From NCBI GenBank assembly GCA_027484055.1, contig JAIXQH010000042.1, forward strand, positions 43,680-107,679: DNA of 64,000 nucleotides, in the 5' to 3' direction. The first letter of the stretch is position 1. Every line of letters begins with the position of its first letter. Of the stretch, positions 42,830 through 51,458 are shown one piece after another. Source of the stretch: Verrucomicrobiaceae bacterium (lineage in GTDB: Bacteria; Verrucomicrobiota; Verrucomicrobiia; Verrucomicrobiales; Akkermansiaceae). A program made the translations under genes and the position numbers. Below the pieces are notes generated by a model. The model was not told the DNA's origin and did no database searches. It was given only the letters and a program-made list of their open reading frames with translations.

Positions 42830-43831
42830 TTAGCGTTTCTCGGCAGAGAGGATTTTATAGATTTTATCCTCCGTGATTTTCCGCCAAGCGAGGCCGCTGA
42901 CTTCGAGGGCCGCTTCGTAGGGCAGTTGGCGATTGGCGACGAGGAGTAATTTCCCACCGCGCTTGAGTGAGGCGGCGGCGACTTTGAGGAAGGCGCGCCC
43001 GAGATCGACATCCGTGGCCTGACCGGTGTGGAAGGGTGGGTTCATGATGATGGCGTCGTAAATGGCGAGTAGGCCGGTGTTGACGTCGTGCCAATGGTAG
43101 CTGATTTCTTGGGGCTGGGCGGCGAGGTTGATCCGTGCACAGTCGAGTGCGCGGGCGTCCGCTTCGTAGAGGTCGAGCTGGGTGAGCTTGGGGCAGCGCT
43201 GTAAAAGGGCGGCGGAGAGAAAGCCCCACCCGGCACCAAGGTCTGCGATGCGGCCGTGAAAATGGGCGGGGAGGTGGTCGGCAAGAAGCTGGGAGCCGGG
43301 GTCGATGTGGTCGCTGCTGAAAATGCCAGCCTGGACCGTGAAGCCGCTGATTTCCCGGAGCTCGGAGAGATGCTGCCATTCCTGAAACTGCGCTTCGTCC
43401 CATGTGCCGTCGTCCGTCGCATGGAAAGCACGGCATTTGTGCTTCTGGAGGGAGAAGATCGCCCCGGTGGCCTTGGCGAGTTCCTTTTCAAAACGTCCAG
43501 CGCCTGCGGTGTTGGGCATGGCGACGAGCAGTGTGCCGCCGGGTGCGAGGCGGCTGCGGGCGAGGGCGAACCAACTGAGCGTCTCGTCTCGCGACTTGCC
43601 GGGGAGCATGAGGACAAGCGGCCATTTCCCGCTGGGAAGATCATCCGCGCGGTGAAATCCTGCACGCTCCCATGCAGCCGCGCGGGGCTTGAAGGGCTGC
43701 CAGCCGAGCAAGTTAGGCCAGTCCTGTAGGGCCGGGTGTGGCTCTGCGCCCATGAAGAGGGCGCTGGTGGGTAGGGCGAGTCCTCCTTCCGCCGTGAAGG
43801 CGAGCAGGAGGGTATCAACAGCGGGGCTCAT
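42830..43831 (-). CDS. rsmC: 16S rRNA G1207 methyltransferase RsmC-like
   Basis: A 333-residue protein: an N-terminal degenerate methyltransferase-like half, then the SAM-binding half with DLGAGWGFLSAALLQRCP, the YEADARALDCARINLA block and the catalytic NPPFHTG. It methylates N2 of G1207 in 16S rRNA. The ATG at 43831 (SPAVDTLLLAFTAEGG) starts the family domain; the frame to 43921 is an upstream extension. It is the first gene of the rsmC-rsuA-isomerase run. Confidence 0.85.
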   Translation of the reverse strand: MSPAVDTLLLAFTAEGGLALPTSALFMGAEPHPALQDWPNLLGWQPFKPRAAAWERAGFHRADDLPSGKWPLVLMLPGKSRDETLSWFALARSRLAPGGTLLVAMPNTAGAGRFEKELAKATGAIFSLQKHKCRAFHATDDGTWDEAQFQEWQHLSELREISGFTVQAGIFSSDHIDPGSQLLADHLPAHFHGRIADLGAGWGFLSAALLQRCPKLTQLDLYEADARALDCARINLAAQPQEISYHWHDVNTGLLAIYDAIIMNPPFHTGQATDVDLGRAFLKVAAASLKRGGKLLLVANRQLPYEAALEVSGLAWRKITEDKIYKILSAEKR

Positions 43832-43974
43832 GGCACATTCTTGAGTCCTCGCGGGGGGATGGCAAACTCGTTGACGAGCTTTTCTTGGGCGTAGGGCTGA
43901 TTTCACCTTTGACCCCGACACTCCGGCAGATGGCGCTTGAATGTTTCCCCCTAGAGCCTTAGTCCAAGCGGGTC

Positions 43975-44571
43975 ATGCACCCCTACCAGACTCTCTCGCT
44001 CTTTTCCACCGGACTGGTGCTCTCGGTTTGGTTGATTGGCACCCACCTGCTGATGTTGTTGAAACCGATGATGGTGCAGGATTTTTTGAAAAAATTTCCG
44101 CGCAATCAGTTGCTAGGGCAGCTCTTGATGGGAGTGGGGCTGGCGTGGTTTTGGCTGCTCATCGCGCCTGCGGGGATGGGCACGCTGAGTGCCTTGGCGA
44201 TGGATCTTGGGGAGTTTAACGGCGCTAAGGGGACTCTTCAGATTTTGGTGCCCATCACACTGGTTTTGGTCTGTGTGAGCATCCGGGACTTTTTGGCCGT
44301 GCGTGCGCTAGGCCTGCTCGGATTGATGCTGGCAGCCCCGTTACTGGGCGCGGCGTTTTTGAAAGACCCGGGGTCACGTTTGTTGGTGCCGATATTCGCT
44401 TATGTGATCCTCACTGGCTCGCTTTTCTGCGTGGGGATGCCGTATATGTTCCGCGACTTGATCACTTGGGTGACGGCGGACCAGTCGCGGTGGAGGCTCG
44501 CTTCCATCACGGGCTTGCTCTACGGGGTGGCGACACTGGGCTGCGCGCTACAGTTTTGGCGGGGTTTTTGA
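43975..44571 (+). CDS. Hypothetical integral membrane protein
   Basis: A 198-residue protein with about five membrane helices (near 8-30, 48-68, 88-105, 108-125, 138-158) and few charged residues; it ends in helix 6 (YGVATLGCALQFWRGF). I do not recognise a named family; it resembles uncharacterised small membrane proteins of PVC bacteria. It starts at an ATG 143 bp from the divergent rsmC and converges on the small lipoprotein gene. Confidence 0.7.
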   Translation: MHPYQTLSLFSTGLVLSVWLIGTHLLMLLKPMMVQDFLKKFPRNQLLGQLLMGVGLAWFWLLIAPAGMGTLSALAMDLGEFNGAKGTLQILVPITLVLVCVSIRDFLAVRALGLLGLMLAAPLLGAAFLKDPGSRLLVPIFAYVILTGSLFCVGMPYMFRDLITWVTADQSRWRLASITGLLYGVATLGCALQFWRGF

Positions 44572-44577
44572 ACCCGC

Positions 44578-44608
44578 AAAAAAAGCGTGTCCCCGTGAGG
44601 AGACACGC
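44578..44608 (-). terminator. Rho-independent terminator after the lipoprotein gene
   Basis: On the minus strand, a 10-bp stem (GCGTGTCTCC with GGGGACACGC, one G-U pair) and a 4-nt loop are followed by seven T (A-run 44578-44584 on plus). It follows the entericidin-like gene stop by 30 bp. Confidence 0.85.
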
Positions 44609-44638
44609 CTTGAAGCAGTCGTGAATTTTTCCTGGCTT

Positions 44639-44815
44639 TTAGTAAACAGGAGCGCCGGATGTCTCGTGACTCGAGCTACCACCGGTTGCCTTGGTGGCGG
44701 TGCTTTCCAGACCCTCACCACCCATTCGCATGTCACGACCGAGACCGATCATGGTATTGCAGGAGGTGAGTAGCAGGGCGGCGGCGGCAGCGGTGATCAA
44801 TAAGGTCGTTTTCAT
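44639..44815 (-). CDS. Entericidin-like small lipoprotein
   Basis: A 58-residue lipoprotein: signal KTTLLITAAAAALLLTSC with the lipobox Cys, followed by CNTMIGLGRDMRMGGEGLES, close to the EcnA/EcnB pattern (CNT..G.G.D....G..L...A). Family members are small cell-envelope lipoproteins linked to stress or lysis control. The ATG at 44815 gives the right signal; the frame to 44851 is an upstream extension. Confidence 0.75.
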   Translation of the reverse strand: MKTTLLITAAAAALLLTSCNTMIGLGRDMRMGGEGLESTATKATGGSSSHETSGAPVY

Positions 44816-44901
44816 CAGTGGTTTAGGTATCCTATTCCACTCGCACTGCAAGTGGATTTTGTAAGGATTTGTTGAGTATGAGGGGAGCTTACGTTTAAGA
44901 C

Positions 44902-46134
44902 TCAGGCCACGAGTGCTTTCAATCTGCGGCAGACCTCTTCGACATTGGCCCGTGAGTTGAAGGCGGAAATCCGGAAATAGCCTTCACCCGCAGAGCCAAA
45001 ACCGGAGCCGGGAGTGATGACGACTTGGGCCTCGCTGAGCATTTTGTCGAACATGTCCCATGAGCTGAGTCCCGCTGGGCAGCCAACCCAGACGTAGGGG
45101 GCATTCACGCCACCGAAGACGGTGAGCCCAGCGGCAGCGGCGGCTTCACAGAGGAGTTTCGCATTTCCCATGTAGTGCTCGATGAGGGCGCTGACTTGGG
45201 CTTTTCCTTCCGGTGAAAACACGGCGGCGGCGGCTTTCTGGACTGGGTAGCTCGCGCCGTTGAACTTGGTGCTGTGGCGGCGCGACCAGAGCTGGTGCAG
45301 AGGGATGCGCTCGCCGGTGTCGGATTTCCCGGTCAGTGTCTTGGGGATGACGATATAGGCGCAGCGCACGCCGGTGAAGCCGCCATTTTTGGAAAATGAG
45401 CGGAACTCCATGGCGCAGTCGTGGGCACCTTCAATTTCAAAAATCGATCGTGGGATGTCGGGATCTTGGATGAAGGCTTCGTAGGCGGAATCGAATAGGA
45501 TGATCGCGTCGTTTGCTTTGGCGTATTTCACCCAGGCTTCGAGTTGGGCACGGGTGGCGACGGCACCCGTCGGGTTGTTGGGGAAGCAGAGGTAAATGAT
45601 GTCTGCCTTTTCTGTGGGCACACCTGCGACGAACTGGTTAGCCGCGTTGCATGGCAGGTAGAGCAGCCCCTCGTAGGCACCTTTTTCGTCCGCTTCTCCG
45701 GTATTCCCGGCCATGACATTGGTGTCCACATAGACGGGATAGACCGGGTCGGTGATGGCGATGACGTTGCCCTTGCCGAAGATGTCGAGGATGTTCCCAG
45801 TGTCGCATTTCGAGCCGTCGGAAATAAAAACCTCGTCCGCAGTGATCCCTAGGTCGGCGAATTGGTGATCCACAATCGCTTGGCGGAGGAACTCGTAGCC
45901 CTGCTCTGGACCGTAGCCCTTGAAGGTCTCACGGGTGGCCATTTCATCGACCCCTTCGTGCATCGCTGCCACGACAGCAGCAGGAAGGGGCTCGGTGACG
46001 TCGCCGATGCCGCAGCGGATGATGCGTGCGGATTTATCGGGATTCTCTTCGGTATAAACTCGAACGCGACGGGCGATTTCAGGGAAGAGGTAACCTGCTT
46101 TGAGCTTAAGGAAATTGGAATTAATCGTGGCCAT
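44902..46134 (-). CDS. dapL: LL-diaminopimelate aminotransferase
   Basis: A 410-residue PLP enzyme that converts tetrahydrodipicolinate to LL-DAP in one step, bypassing the DapD/DapC/DapE route for lysine and cell wall precursors. DapL blocks: [14 protein letters not shown] at the start, [41 protein letters not shown], and the PLP lysine in [15 protein letters not shown]. The start ATG 46134 has a long 5' leader with a terminator-like hairpin (46208-46256). Confidence 0.94.
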   Translation of the reverse strand: MATINSNFLKLKAGYLFPEIARRVRVYTEENPDKSARIIRCGIGDVTEPLPAAVVAAMHEGVDEMATRETFKGYGPEQGYEFLRQAIVDHQFADLGITADEVFISDGSKCDTGNILDIFGKGNVIAITDPVYPVYVDTNVMAGNTGEADEKGAYEGLLYLPCNAANQFVAGVPTEKADIIYLCFPNNPTGAVATRAQLEAWVKYAKANDAIILFDSAYEAFIQDPDIPRSIFEIEGAHDCAMEFRSFSKNGGFTGVRCAYIVIPKTLTGKSDTGERIPLHQLWSRRHSTKFNGASYPVQKAAAAVFSPEGKAQVSALIEHYMGNAKLLCEAAAAAGLTVFGGVNAPYVWVGCPAGLSSWDMFDKMLSEAQVVITPGSGFGSAGEGYFRISAFNSRANVEEVCRRLKALVA

Positions 46135-46439
46135 GCGGGCGGACCATTACCGAGGACTCGGACGCGGCGCAATACGAATGAAAGCGGAATCGGAGTGAAC
46201 CATGGAGAAAAAAATATCGGCGGACGTCGGGAGTATATGACCAACATCCGCCGATAATCACTACGAGGGGAAGGAACCTAGCGCTGCTCTGGCACGCGTT
46301 ACAAACGTGTCACAACAGCTGCTAGATGACTCCATTTTGCCCTGAAATTTCAGGAACGCAATGAAACACTCGGAAAAGTATGCAAATTTTGCAGGTAATC
46401 GGCATTTGCCTGTTTCCGGCAAATCACCATTCTTCAAGG
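46135..46439. other. dapL-bioA divergent intergenic region
   Basis: This 305-bp gap separates divergent dapL (minus) and bioA (plus). It contains the hairpin at 46208-46256 and a short inverted repeat near 46405-46425 (TTGCC..GGCAA) in front of bioA. No further gene is convincing. Confidence 0.5.
46208..46256 (-). terminator. Terminator-like hairpin in the dapL leader
   Basis: On the minus strand, a perfect 10-bp stem (TATCGGCGGA, 46247-46256 with 46215-46224) with a 22-nt loop is followed by seven T (plus A-run 46208-46214). It lies 74 bp upstream of the dapL start, so a transcript from further upstream would end here before dapL. It may be an attenuator. Confidence 0.7.
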
Positions 46440-47717
46440 ATGCGCGAAGAAACCCGCCGCTGCTTGCAGAGCGACCAAGCCCATTGTTGGCATCCATTCA
46501 CCCGCCAAGCGGAGTGGTGCGCGCGTGGGCACGAGCCGCTCGTCATCGTGCGGGGGGAAGGCGTGTGGCTTTGGGACTCGGAAGGCCGCCGCTACTTGGA
46601 TGGAAATTCGTCGATCTGGACAAACATCCACGGCCATGCCCACCCGGTAATCAACGAGGCGATCACTGCGCAGCTGGGAAAAATCGCGCATAGTTCGTTC
46701 CTCGGCTTCACCCACCCACTGGCAGCAGAGCTGGCGGAGCGGCTGTGCGGCTATTTCCCGACCGGCTCTCTGGAGCGAGTGTTTTTCTCGGATGATGGGT
46801 CCACGGCCATCGAGTGCGCGTTGAAAATGGCCAGTCAGTATCGCCAGCAAACGGGTGAAACCGGACGGGATCACTTCGTCGCCTTCACGAATGCCTACCA
46901 CGGAGACACGCTCGGAGCGGCTTCGTTAGGCGGAGTAAAGCGATTTGTGGAGCGCATCAGCGGCAGGGGATTTCCGGTGATTCAGGTCTCCAGCATGACT
47001 GAACTAAGCGCGCATCCCGTGGAGAGAATCGCCGCTGTCATCATCGAGCCACTGATCCAAGGGGTGAATGAAATGCGCCCCTGGCCCACCGGGATGCTCG
47101 CCGCGCTCCGCAGGTGGTGCGATGAGACGGGCGTGCATCTGATTCTGGACGAGGTGATGACCGGCTTCGGCCGCACCGGTAAACTCTTCGCTTGCCAGCA
47201 AGAGCAGGTGATTCCGGATTTCCTCTGCCTCGCCAAAGGACTCACCGGCGGCTACCTCCCGCTCGCCGCGACTTTGACGACTGGGGAAATCTACGACGCC
47301 TTCCTCGGCAGCCCCGAACGCAGTTTTTCCTATGGCCATAGCTACACGGCCAACGCCCTCGGCTGTGCTGCCGCCCTCGCGAATCTTAACCTTTTCACCC
47401 AGGAAAAAACGCTCGAGCGCCTCCCAGAAAAAATCGCCCACATCGCCGCTGGACTCGCGCAGCTCCAAGCGACCAGCCCCCTAGTCCATAAAATCCGCCA
47501 ATGCGGCTTCATCGCTGGCATCGAACTCCGCCGACCCGATGGGGAAAAATTTCCCGTCCACGAGCGCCTCGGCGAAGCGATCTGCCACCAAGCCAAGCGC
47601 CATGGCCTGCTCACCCGACCGATCCTCGACACCCTAGTGCTGATGCCGCCGCTCTCGTCTACGTTGGGAGAAATCGACCACGCGCTGGATGCGCTCCGGG
47701 AGACCTTGAAATCATAG
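46440..47717 (+). CDS. bioA: Adenosylmethionine-8-amino-7-oxononanoate aminotransferase
   Basis: A 425-residue PLP enzyme converting KAPA to DAPA in biotin synthesis, using SAM as amino donor. Blocks: HCWHPFTRQ at the N-terminus, GEGVWLWDSEGRRYLDGNSS, HSSFLGFTHPLA, DDGSTAIECALKMA, NAYHGDTLGA, LDEVMTGFGRTG and the PLP lysine in CLAKGLTGGY. The ATG at 46440 is chosen from the family start; an upstream ATG at 46380 is in frame. Other bio genes are absent. Confidence 0.92.
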   Translation: MREETRRCLQSDQAHCWHPFTRQAEWCARGHEPLVIVRGEGVWLWDSEGRRYLDGNSSIWTNIHGHAHPVINEAITAQLGKIAHSSFLGFTHPLAAELAERLCGYFPTGSLERVFFSDDGSTAIECALKMASQYRQQTGETGRDHFVAFTNAYHGDTLGAASLGGVKRFVERISGRGFPVIQVSSMTELSAHPVERIAAVIIEPLIQGVNEMRPWPTGMLAALRRWCDETGVHLILDEVMTGFGRTGKLFACQQEQVIPDFLCLAKGLTGGYLPLAATLTTGEIYDAFLGSPERSFSYGHSYTANALGCAAALANLNLFTQEKTLERLPEKIAHIAAGLAQLQATSPLVHKIRQCGFIAGIELRRPDGEKFPVHERLGEAICHQAKRHGLLTRPILDTLVLMPPLSSTLGEIDHALDALRETLKS

Positions 47718-47923
47718 CTGACGCGCCAGCCACTTTCAAACTCCCTCTGCGGCTTTGCGCGAATTACTCCTTTCCGAGACCCGGGCCGCATCCGCATCCT
47801 TACATACCCGCCGGGCGGAAAAAAGTTCCCGGAAATAAAAATAGTTGGCCCTTCGGTCCGGATGGCTAGGCTGGCTGGCAATGGCGTAGTTCCCGCCAGA
47901 AACCCTGCTCTAAATCCACGCCC

Positions 47924-48922
47924 ATGTCCTCGTTTTCCCGCCGCAATTTCCTTGGCACCGCCGCAGCGACTCTGGGCTTGGGCACTTTGACCCGACCGGC
48001 GCTTGCCCAGAATGCACCCGCTGCGGGCAAGCCGAAGAACATCAACAACCCCTACGTTTACCATTTCAACATCGGTGAAATAGAAGCTTGGTCGATCAGC
48101 GACGCCCACATGCTCTTCAACGACCGGGTGGATAAAATGTGGCCCCCGGATCAGCGCCCGGCGATGATCCGCGACCTTGAGGAACACGGCGAGCGCAGCG
48201 ACGGCCTCCCGCTTTACGTCAATGTCCTAGTCCTGCGGATCGGCAGCGAGGTCATCGTCTGCGATGCTGGATTCGGCATCCGCGAAAATGTGAACATGGG
48301 CTGGCTTTGGGATGGTTTGAAATCCATCGGCATCGCCCCCGAGCAAGTGACCAAGGGCATCCTCAGCCACGGCCACTCCGACCATATCGGCGGCTTCGTG
48401 CATCAGGGAAAACCGCTTTTCCCGAATGCCGCAGTGCACGTGCTAAAGGAGGAAGTGGACTTCTGGCGCGCGCCCAAACCAGATTTTTCCAAATCTCACC
48501 GCCGCGACAACATCCCCAACATGATTAAGACGGTGCGCGAGGCCTTCGATGTCCTGCAGCCGAATCTCCAGCTCAACAAGAGCGGCGATCAATTGCTCGG
48601 CGGAGCCATCACCATCGAGTCCGCGCCGGGCCATACCGACGGGCATTGCATCCTGCGGATCAAGGACGGCAAGGACTCCCTGCTTCACCTGATGGACCTG
48701 GCCCACAACCACTTGCTGATGTTCACCGATCCCTCGTGGTTCATCGAATTTGATCATCACCCCGAGCTAGCCGTGGCCACTCGTAAGCGCGTCTTCAAGC
48801 AAACCTGCGAAACCCGCGAGCGCTGCTACGGCTTCCACCTGCCCTGGCCCGGACTCGGCCGGATCCTGCCGCGCGGTGAGGGCTACAAATGGGAAATCGA
48901 GCGGATGAGCTGGGGGGATTGA
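47924..48922 (+). CDS. Tat-exported MBL-fold metallo-hydrolase
   Basis: A 332-residue protein with a twin-arginine signal (SSFSRRNFLGTAAATLG, ending in ALAQN). The mature part is a metallo-beta-lactamase fold with the metal motif LSHGHSDHIGGFVHQG and a later His in SAPGHTDGHC. Similar exported enzymes include quorum-signal lactonases and thiolase-type hydrolases; the substrate is unknown. Nothing suggests co-transcription with bioA (206-bp gap) or the convergent esterase. Confidence 0.85.
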   Translation: MSSFSRRNFLGTAAATLGLGTLTRPALAQNAPAAGKPKNINNPYVYHFNIGEIEAWSISDAHMLFNDRVDKMWPPDQRPAMIRDLEEHGERSDGLPLYVNVLVLRIGSEVIVCDAGFGIRENVNMGWLWDGLKSIGIAPEQVTKGILSHGHSDHIGGFVHQGKPLFPNAAVHVLKEEVDFWRAPKPDFSKSHRRDNIPNMIKTVREAFDVLQPNLQLNKSGDQLLGGAITIESAPGHTDGHCILRIKDGKDSLLHLMDLAHNHLLMFTDPSWFIEFDHHPELAVATRKRVFKQTCETRERCYGFHLPWPGLGRILPRGEGYKWEIERMSWGD

Positions 48923-48934
48923 GAGGCGACGCGA

Positions 48935-50047
48935 TCAGTGTTTCGATGTGGCGGCGTAGTCTTTCCACAACCACTCCAGCGCGGACGGCAGGATTTGCGC
49001 ACGCGCCGGGCCGAGGCCGTGGCCGACATTCAGGCAGTAGAGGTATTGATAGTGGTAGCCCTTGGCTTTCAGCACAGTCGCCATCGAATGGTTCGCCGCT
49101 ACCCAGTCGTGCATGCCGTCGCGCATGACGTTGGGATTCAGCAAATCCCGGTCGCCCACGGCCATCCAAATGCGCAGCGGCTTCGGCGCACTCTCGGGGA
49201 TGAGCGTCTGATGAAAGCCCCACGCACCATCGGGTGTCTCGGGATTAAACGGCCACTGCTGGTTCACAAAAGTTCCGGAAAAGGTTAGCACGCGGTGATA
49301 CCACTCCGGGTGATACCATGCCATGATGAGCGCCGCAGATCCGCCGGAACTCGTGCCCATCGTCGCACGGCCCTCGGGGTCTTTCGTCAGCTTGACCCCG
49401 TAGTTTTTCTCCACCCGTGGCAGCACTTCATGCTCGATGAACTCGGCATACAAGCCGGACATGGTGTCGTATTCCCGCCCGCGCTCGTGGCCCTGCGCGT
49501 CGCCACCGCCATGGGAAATCAGGATGGCGAGCATCGCGGGCACCCGTTGCTGGGCGATGAGATTGTCCAGCACATGGGCGAGGTTCATGTCCGATTTACC
49601 CATGCCGGGGCCATCGTGAATGACGATGAATGGCGCGGCTGTCCCCTGCACATACTGCTCGGGAATATAGACAGTGACCGTGCGCTGGTAGTCGATGGGA
49701 TGAGTCTCGACGATGAGAGTTTTCGGGTTCTTGGGATCGACCGTGCCGAAGACTTCCCGGGCGATGCCGGGGTTGAAGAGCTTGCACTCCTTGGAGTCCA
49801 TGGAGAATTGCTCGACTTTTCCCTGCGGCACACCCGCGACGACCTGTGCCTCAGGCGCAGCGACATACGTGGGGCCAACGAGGAAATCACCCTCAGCCGT
49901 GACGGGTGGATTCACGCCGGGTTTCCCATCGAGCCGCGTGAACAAGGGTGCTCCAGGCCCATCAAATGGACGGGTCGGCGGCATTTCTGCGCCGATTGCG
50001 GTGAGGGAAAAGGCACCGAGCAGGAGCGAAGTACGGAGGTGGATCAT
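48935..50047 (-). CDS. Exported esterase (putative esterase/enterochelin-esterase-like)
   Basis: A 370-residue protein with a signal peptide (1-20, TSLLLGAFSLTAIGA) and an alpha/beta-hydrolase fold: IVIHDGPGMG, the nucleophile elbow GTSSGGSAALIMAWY (catalytic Ser), and the late LNVGHGLG (catalytic His). Such proteins hydrolyse esters in the periplasm or at the surface. It ends the minus-strand run with DUF1501 and DUF1549/DUF1553 genes; the gap to the DUF1501 gene is 116 bp, so co-transcription is uncertain. Confidence 0.85.
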   Translation of the reverse strand: MIHLRTSLLLGAFSLTAIGAEMPPTRPFDGPGAPLFTRLDGKPGVNPPVTAEGDFLVGPTYVAAPEAQVVAGVPQGKVEQFSMDSKECKLFNPGIAREVFGTVDPKNPKTLIVETHPIDYQRTVTVYIPEQYVQGTAAPFIVIHDGPGMGKSDMNLAHVLDNLIAQQRVPAMLAILISHGGGDAQGHERGREYDTMSGLYAEFIEHEVLPRVEKNYGVKLTKDPEGRATMGTSSGGSAALIMAWYHPEWYHRVLTFSGTFVNQQWPFNPETPDGAWGFHQTLIPESAPKPLRIWMAVGDRDLLNPNVMRDGMHDWVAANHSMATVLKAKGYHYQYLYCLNVGHGLGPARAQILPSALEWLWKDYAATSKH

Positions 50048-50163
50048 GGAAGGCTTGGGTTTCTTGGTTGGAGTGACCTCCGAGGCGGTTTTAAAAGAAG
50101 CGGGTTGTCCTGTGGGAGGAAAATCGGGCGAGGTCAGGGCCGGGCAGTCAGCACGACTACTGC

Positions 50164-51438
50164 TTAGGCGAACAAGCCGAGCACGGGCTTGCCCTTGTTG
50201 CCGATGGTGAATGGGCGGCCGCTGGGGCTGATGACTGGGGTCGCGATGGGCAGGCCACAGGCGTGGGCGACGGTGGCATGGAGATCGCCGACGGTGACTG
50301 GATCGCGCTCGACGTGGCCACCAGCGGCGTCACTGGCACCGTGGACGTAACCGCGTTTCGCACCGCCGCCGGCCACGACGCAGGAAAAGACGAGGGGATG
50401 GTGACCACGACCGCTGCCGTCGAATTCGGGTTTGCGGCCGAACTCGGTGGCAACAACGACCATGGTGCTGTCCAAAAGCCCGCGAGAATCGAGGTCACGG
50501 ATTAAGGCGGCGAAGGCGGTGTCGAACTCGCCGCCGCGATCTTCCATGCCACCATCGATGTCCTTGTGCATGTCCCAGCCGCCGCTTTCGACTTCGACGT
50601 AGCGGACGCCCCCCTCGACGAGGCGGCGTGCGAGGAGGCAGCCTTGGCCGAAGCGGTTGTTGCCATACTTCTCGCGCAGGCTGGCAGGTTCTTGGTTGAG
50701 ATCGAAGCACTGGAGGTCCTTGCCTTTCATGAGGCGGAGGGTGCTTTCGTAAAACTCATTGTAGGCCGCCACGCCGCTGTCCTTGGTGGTGTCGGAGAAA
50801 TGGTGGTCCATGTCGTGGAGCAGGGCGAGGCGCTGGTCCATGATGGATGCTTGAGCCCGCGGGATGGCATGGGGGAGGCCCTCGGCAGGATCTAGAATGG
50901 GCAAGGGACTCATCGTCGCGGGGAAGAATCCATTGCCGTGATTGGCCGGGCGATTGATGCAGACGCTACTCGGCAGGGTCGGGTGACTGGTGCCGAGGTA
51001 GTGCTGCGCCCAGGCCCCGAGGATGGGATGCACGATGGTGCCGCGTTTTTCAAAACCGGTCCGCATGAGGTAGCGGGCCTGCTCGTGGACGCCGACTTTG
51101 GCGGTCATGCTGCGGATGACGGTGATTTTATCCGCGATGGAAGCAATCTCTGGGAGGTAGGAGGAAACCTGGTAGCCGGCCTTGGTGCCGAGGGCGCTGC
51201 CTGGGCCTTTCGAGTCACCGGTCTTGGGGTCGAAGCTGTCGATCTGACTCAGCCCACCGGAAAGCTGAAGCATGATGACGGCCTTGGCCTTGCCGAAGCC
51301 GGGAGCGGCGGCTTCCTCGGCGTGGAGGCGCTCACCGGGAATAAATGGCAGCAGGGTGATGCCGAAAGCGGCTTGGGCCATGCGTTCGACAAAGGTGCGG
51401 CGGCTGAGTTCATTGAGCCGGAGAAGATCGGATTTCAT
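50164..51438 (-). CDS. DUF1501 exported protein
   Basis: A 424-residue protein of the DUF1501 family with a Tat-like signal (LSRRTFVERMAQAAFGITLL). Conserved blocks: KAVIMLQLSGGLSQIDSFDP, RSMTAKVGVHEQARYLMRTG, FGQGCLLARRLVEGGVRYVE, STMVVVATEFGRKPEFDGSG and RGHHPLVFSCVVAGGGAKRG. The family is common in PVC bacteria, belongs to the sulfatase-like alkaline-phosphatase superfamily, and is nearly always paired with a DUF1549/DUF1553 protein, as here (20-bp gap). The substrate is unknown. Confidence 0.9.
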   Translation of the reverse strand: MKSDLLRLNELSRRTFVERMAQAAFGITLLPFIPGERLHAEEAAAPGFGKAKAVIMLQLSGGLSQIDSFDPKTGDSKGPGSALGTKAGYQVSSYLPEIASIADKITVIRSMTAKVGVHEQARYLMRTGFEKRGTIVHPILGAWAQHYLGTSHPTLPSSVCINRPANHGNGFFPATMSPLPILDPAEGLPHAIPRAQASIMDQRLALLHDMDHHFSDTTKDSGVAAYNEFYESTLRLMKGKDLQCFDLNQEPASLREKYGNNRFGQGCLLARRLVEGGVRYVEVESGGWDMHKDIDGGMEDRGGEFDTAFAALIRDLDSRGLLDSTMVVVATEFGRKPEFDGSGRGHHPLVFSCVVAGGGAKRGYVHGASDAAGGHVERDPVTVGDLHATVAHACGLPIATPVISPSGRPFTIGNKGKPVLGLFA

Positions 51439-51458
51439 GAGGGTGAGAGAGGAATGAT

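Noticed and set aside
46261..46497. 78-codon minus-strand frame ending next to the dapL-leader hairpin
   Set aside because: It overlaps the bioA start on the other strand and has no family pattern; the hairpin is better seen as a leader element, though a small transcript is not excluded.
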